Virus record (IMG/VR): IMGVR_UViG_3300022745_000151
Location: 1-22,266 of that record
Direction: 5' to 3' (one strand)
DNA: 22,266 nucleotides
Origin: a virus
Below are positions 21,088 to 22,266 of the stretch, one piece after another. Position 1 is the first letter of the stretch. Each line of letters begins with the position of its first letter. The notes below the pieces were generated by a model that was not told where the DNA came from, did not search any database, and was given only the letters and a program-made list of their open reading frames with translations. The position numbers were made by a program, and so were the translations under genes.

Positions 21088-21116
21088 ACACGGTGTAAAC
21101 GCCTTGCTGGGAGCAA
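21088..21116. promoter_or_regulatory. Pair of dyads upstream of the winged-helix gene
   Basis: ACAC-G-GTGT (21088-21096) and TTGCT-GGG-AGCAA (21104-21116) are perfect short palindromes, 7 bases apart, in the only sizeable intergenic gap of the early region (21042-21134). A weak minus-strand promoter (TTCACT-17-TTTACA) overlaps them. They are possible operators for the Cro-like or winged-helix proteins. Confidence 0.35.
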
Positions 21117-21134
21117 AGTGAAGGCATGTCCACT

Positions 21135-21350
21135 TCACGCACTCCCGGCCGGCACGCAGAACGCCAGCGCGATGTCCGCGGCAATGCGCTCGGCCTGGGC
21201 CATCAGCTCGCGGCCGGCCATCAAGTTGCGGAAGTGCCGCGCCGCGGCATGGGTGCGCTCGCGGCGGCCGGGGATGGCGCGCATCGGGCGGTGTCGCACG
21301 ATGGCCAGGCGGCTTCGGGGCATGAAGGCGAGGCGGTAGGTGCGGCGCAT
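21135..21350 (-). CDS. Small arginine-rich hypothetical protein
   Basis: The 71-aa product is very basic at its N-terminus (MRRTYRLAFMPRSRLAIVRH, then RPMRAIPGRRERTH) and ends in a helix (AQAERIAADIALAFCVP). Arg-rich starts of this kind can bind RNA, as in antiterminators, but there is no defined N-protein motif. It begins right after the previous stop (TGAATG) with GAGGGG close upstream, which supports translation. Because G+C-rich shadow frames are often Arg-rich, confidence is moderate. Confidence 0.45.
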   Translation of the reverse strand: MRRTYRLAFMPRSRLAIVRHRPMRAIPGRRERTHAAARHFRNLMAGRELMAQAERIAADIALAFCVPAGSA

Positions 21351-21746
21351 TCAGCCCCTCGCCTTCTTCGCGGTCTCGCGGATCACGCCGAACATCGCTT
21401 CGACGTACCCCATGGCGCTCGGCAACGTCATACGCAACACTGCATCACCCATCACTGCCTTCCACGCGGCGTAAGCCTCCCGCTCGCGCTTGTTCATCGG
21501 CGTCACGGGCTTCGGCTCAGACTCGGCGCGGAGAACCTTTGCCGCCTCGTCCTGGCACAGCTTCAAAGCGACCTCAACACCGGCCCAATCGGGATCAACG
21601 CACCGCATGGCGCTACGCATGCCGGGCTGCACCAGCACAAGGTGGGCGCCCGCGGGGAAAGCATCCCATCGCATATGCTCGGCGACGGGTTCGTACCGCA
21701 CGCGCTTGCCGGTCTGGACCTTGCGGTAAAGCGTGTCGGTGCTCAT
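21351..21746 (-). CDS. Hypothetical phage protein (MSTDTLYRKV type)
   Basis: The 131-aa product starts MSTDTLYRKVQTGKRVRYEP, followed by GAHLVLVQPGMRSAMRCVDP. This pattern (LYRKV, RY-PV, GxHLVxxxPGxRS, VDPD) is familiar from early-region proteins of many temperate phages of proteobacteria, without known function. The second half is helical (NKREREAYAAWKAVMGDAVL). ATG 21746 overlaps the zinc-finger gene stop (ATGA). It is probably an early, non-structural protein of the replication operon. Confidence 0.6.
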   Translation of the reverse strand: MSTDTLYRKVQTGKRVRYEPVAEHMRWDAFPAGAHLVLVQPGMRSAMRCVDPDWAGVEVALKLCQDEAAKVLRAESEPKPVTPMNKREREAYAAWKAVMGDAVLRMTLPSAMGYVEAMFGVIRETAKKARG

Positions 21747-22009
21747 GCCTGCACCCCCTCGGGGGTGGTGACGTGAGCGGCCAGCACATCAGCTGGCATT
21801 GCCGAACCGCGCCAGAACAGGTCCGCGCCCAGCACCATCCCACGGCCCATCATTTCGGCAGCGGACATGCATCGCCGGTCAATGCCGTGTTCGCCCGTGC
21901 GATGCTTTTCGAATGCGTGCGTGCTGTTGAACAGGCGCCCGCAGCCGGCGCATTGGCTCCGGTCGCCACGCAAAGTGACGCCCATCGCTGCGGCTTTGAT
22001 GGCACTCAT
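21743..22009 (-). CDS. Small C2H2-like zinc-finger protein
   Basis: The 88-aa protein contains CAGCGRLFNSTHAFEKHRTG then EH (residues 20-41): a C-x2-C-x12-H-x4-H arrangement with a Phe in the usual core place, so a classical zinc finger. GIDRRCMSAAEMMGRGMVLG follows. Similar proteins with CxxC, FxxxxAFEKHRxGxHG and RRC occur in many phages near the immunity region; their job is unknown. ATG 22009 overlaps the Cro-like stop (ATGA). A longer frame to 22075 lies inside the Cro-like gene and is rejected. DNA or RNA binding is the reasonable guess. Confidence 0.65.
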   Translation of the reverse strand: MSAIKAAAMGVTLRGDRSQCAGCGRLFNSTHAFEKHRTGEHGIDRRCMSAAEMMGRGMVLGADLFWRGSAMPADVLAAHVTTPEGVQA

Positions 22010-22266
22010 GCTGCCGCCCTCGCCTTGCGCGCGGGCTTGCCAGCCTCCACGGCAGTGATGCCGAAGTGGTCGCACAGCGCTTGGACGTGCTGCATTCCGG
22101 GGTTGTCACGGTCCCCATACGCCAGCTTTCGCAGCGAGTGAGACGTGATGCGCCGGTCGCCTGCAAGGCCAGCCGCTGCGCTCGCTGATTCCGCGATGCC
22201 GGGCCACTGAGAAGCCCCGGCCGCCTTCAGGCGTTCGCGGATGATGGAAAGGATCGGTTGCGCCAT
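22006..22266 (-). CDS. Cro/CI-like helix-turn-helix regulator
   Basis: The 86-aa product starts at ATG 22266, the very last base of the window, so an upstream extension cannot be ruled out. The segment WPGIAESASAAAGLAGDRRI followed by TSHSLRKLAYGDRDNPGMQH and VQALCDHFGI (about 21-71) is the small phage repressor fold: helix-turn-helix (SHSLRKLAYG as recognition helix) and the LxxYGDRxNPxxxxVQxLxDxF pattern of Cro-like proteins. A basic tail (KPARKARAAA) follows. As first gene of the leftward early operon it would act as Cro, with a divergent repressor expected just beyond the window. Confidence 0.7.
   Translation of the reverse strand: MAQPILSIIRERLKAAGASQWPGIAESASAAAGLAGDRRITSHSLRKLAYGDRDNPGMQHVQALCDHFGITAVEAGKPARKARAAA

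Noticed and set aside
1-22266. CRISPR arrays, tRNA genes, complete IS elements, diversity-generating retroelement
   Set aside because: No regularly spaced repeats, no cloverleaf, no IS ends, no reverse transcriptase and no template/variable repeat pair were seen; the ISL3-like gene lacks a transposase core.

Overview
The window reads as about 22 kb of a temperate, short-tailed (P22-like podovirus) phage or prophage. The DNA is G+C-rich with strong third-position G/C bias, so long antisense shadow frames are everywhere. Composition and protein style suggest a beta- or gammaproteobacterial host such as a Burkholderiales member. The host guess is inference. The phage type is supported by a nearly complete P22-order head and injection-protein cluster. 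No integrase, CI-type repressor, Q-type antiterminator or lysis gene is visible; they presumably lie outside.

Right part (22266 to 17755, minus strand) is the early/replication block. It starts with a Cro/CI-like helix-turn-helix protein whose ATG is the last codon of the window. Then come a CxxC...HxxxxH zinc-finger protein, two unknown proteins, a two-domain winged-helix regulator, a small protein, an O-like replication initiator with a possible internal origin, a probable helicase-loader-type protein, a small protein, a RusA resolvase and a short cytosine-methyltransferase-like protein. Most of these genes overlap by ATGA, GTGA or TGATG, suggesting one translationally coupled operon.

Middle part (15632 to 17711, plus strand) is a counter-oriented cassette of seven small genes in two groups. 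The first has a good promoter overlapped by a dyad, three small unknown genes (one distinctly AT-rich) and a terminal 54-aa helix-turn-helix gene; this layout resembles anti-CRISPR/aca operons. The second has a cysteine-rich protein, an unknown and a zinc-ribbon protein similar to the N-terminus of ISL3 transposases with an HNH-like tail.

Left part (15612 to 1, minus strand) is the late block: a zinc-knuckle miniprotein, an unknown, small and large terminase, portal, tailspike, scaffold, P22-type coat protein, two small virion proteins, an AT-hook-like peptide, gp4-like and gp10-like tail-hub proteins, two small proteins at the gp26 position, a gp14/GNAT-like protein, and gp7-, gp20- and gp16-like ejection proteins (the last cut by the window edge). 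The order matches P22 except for the tailspike, which sits between portal and scaffold. Three intergenic leaders (portal, scaffold, coat) share a small GNRA-loop hairpin, and a UUCG hairpin with a U-tract follows the coat gene. Together these suggest RNA-level tuning of structural protein dosage.
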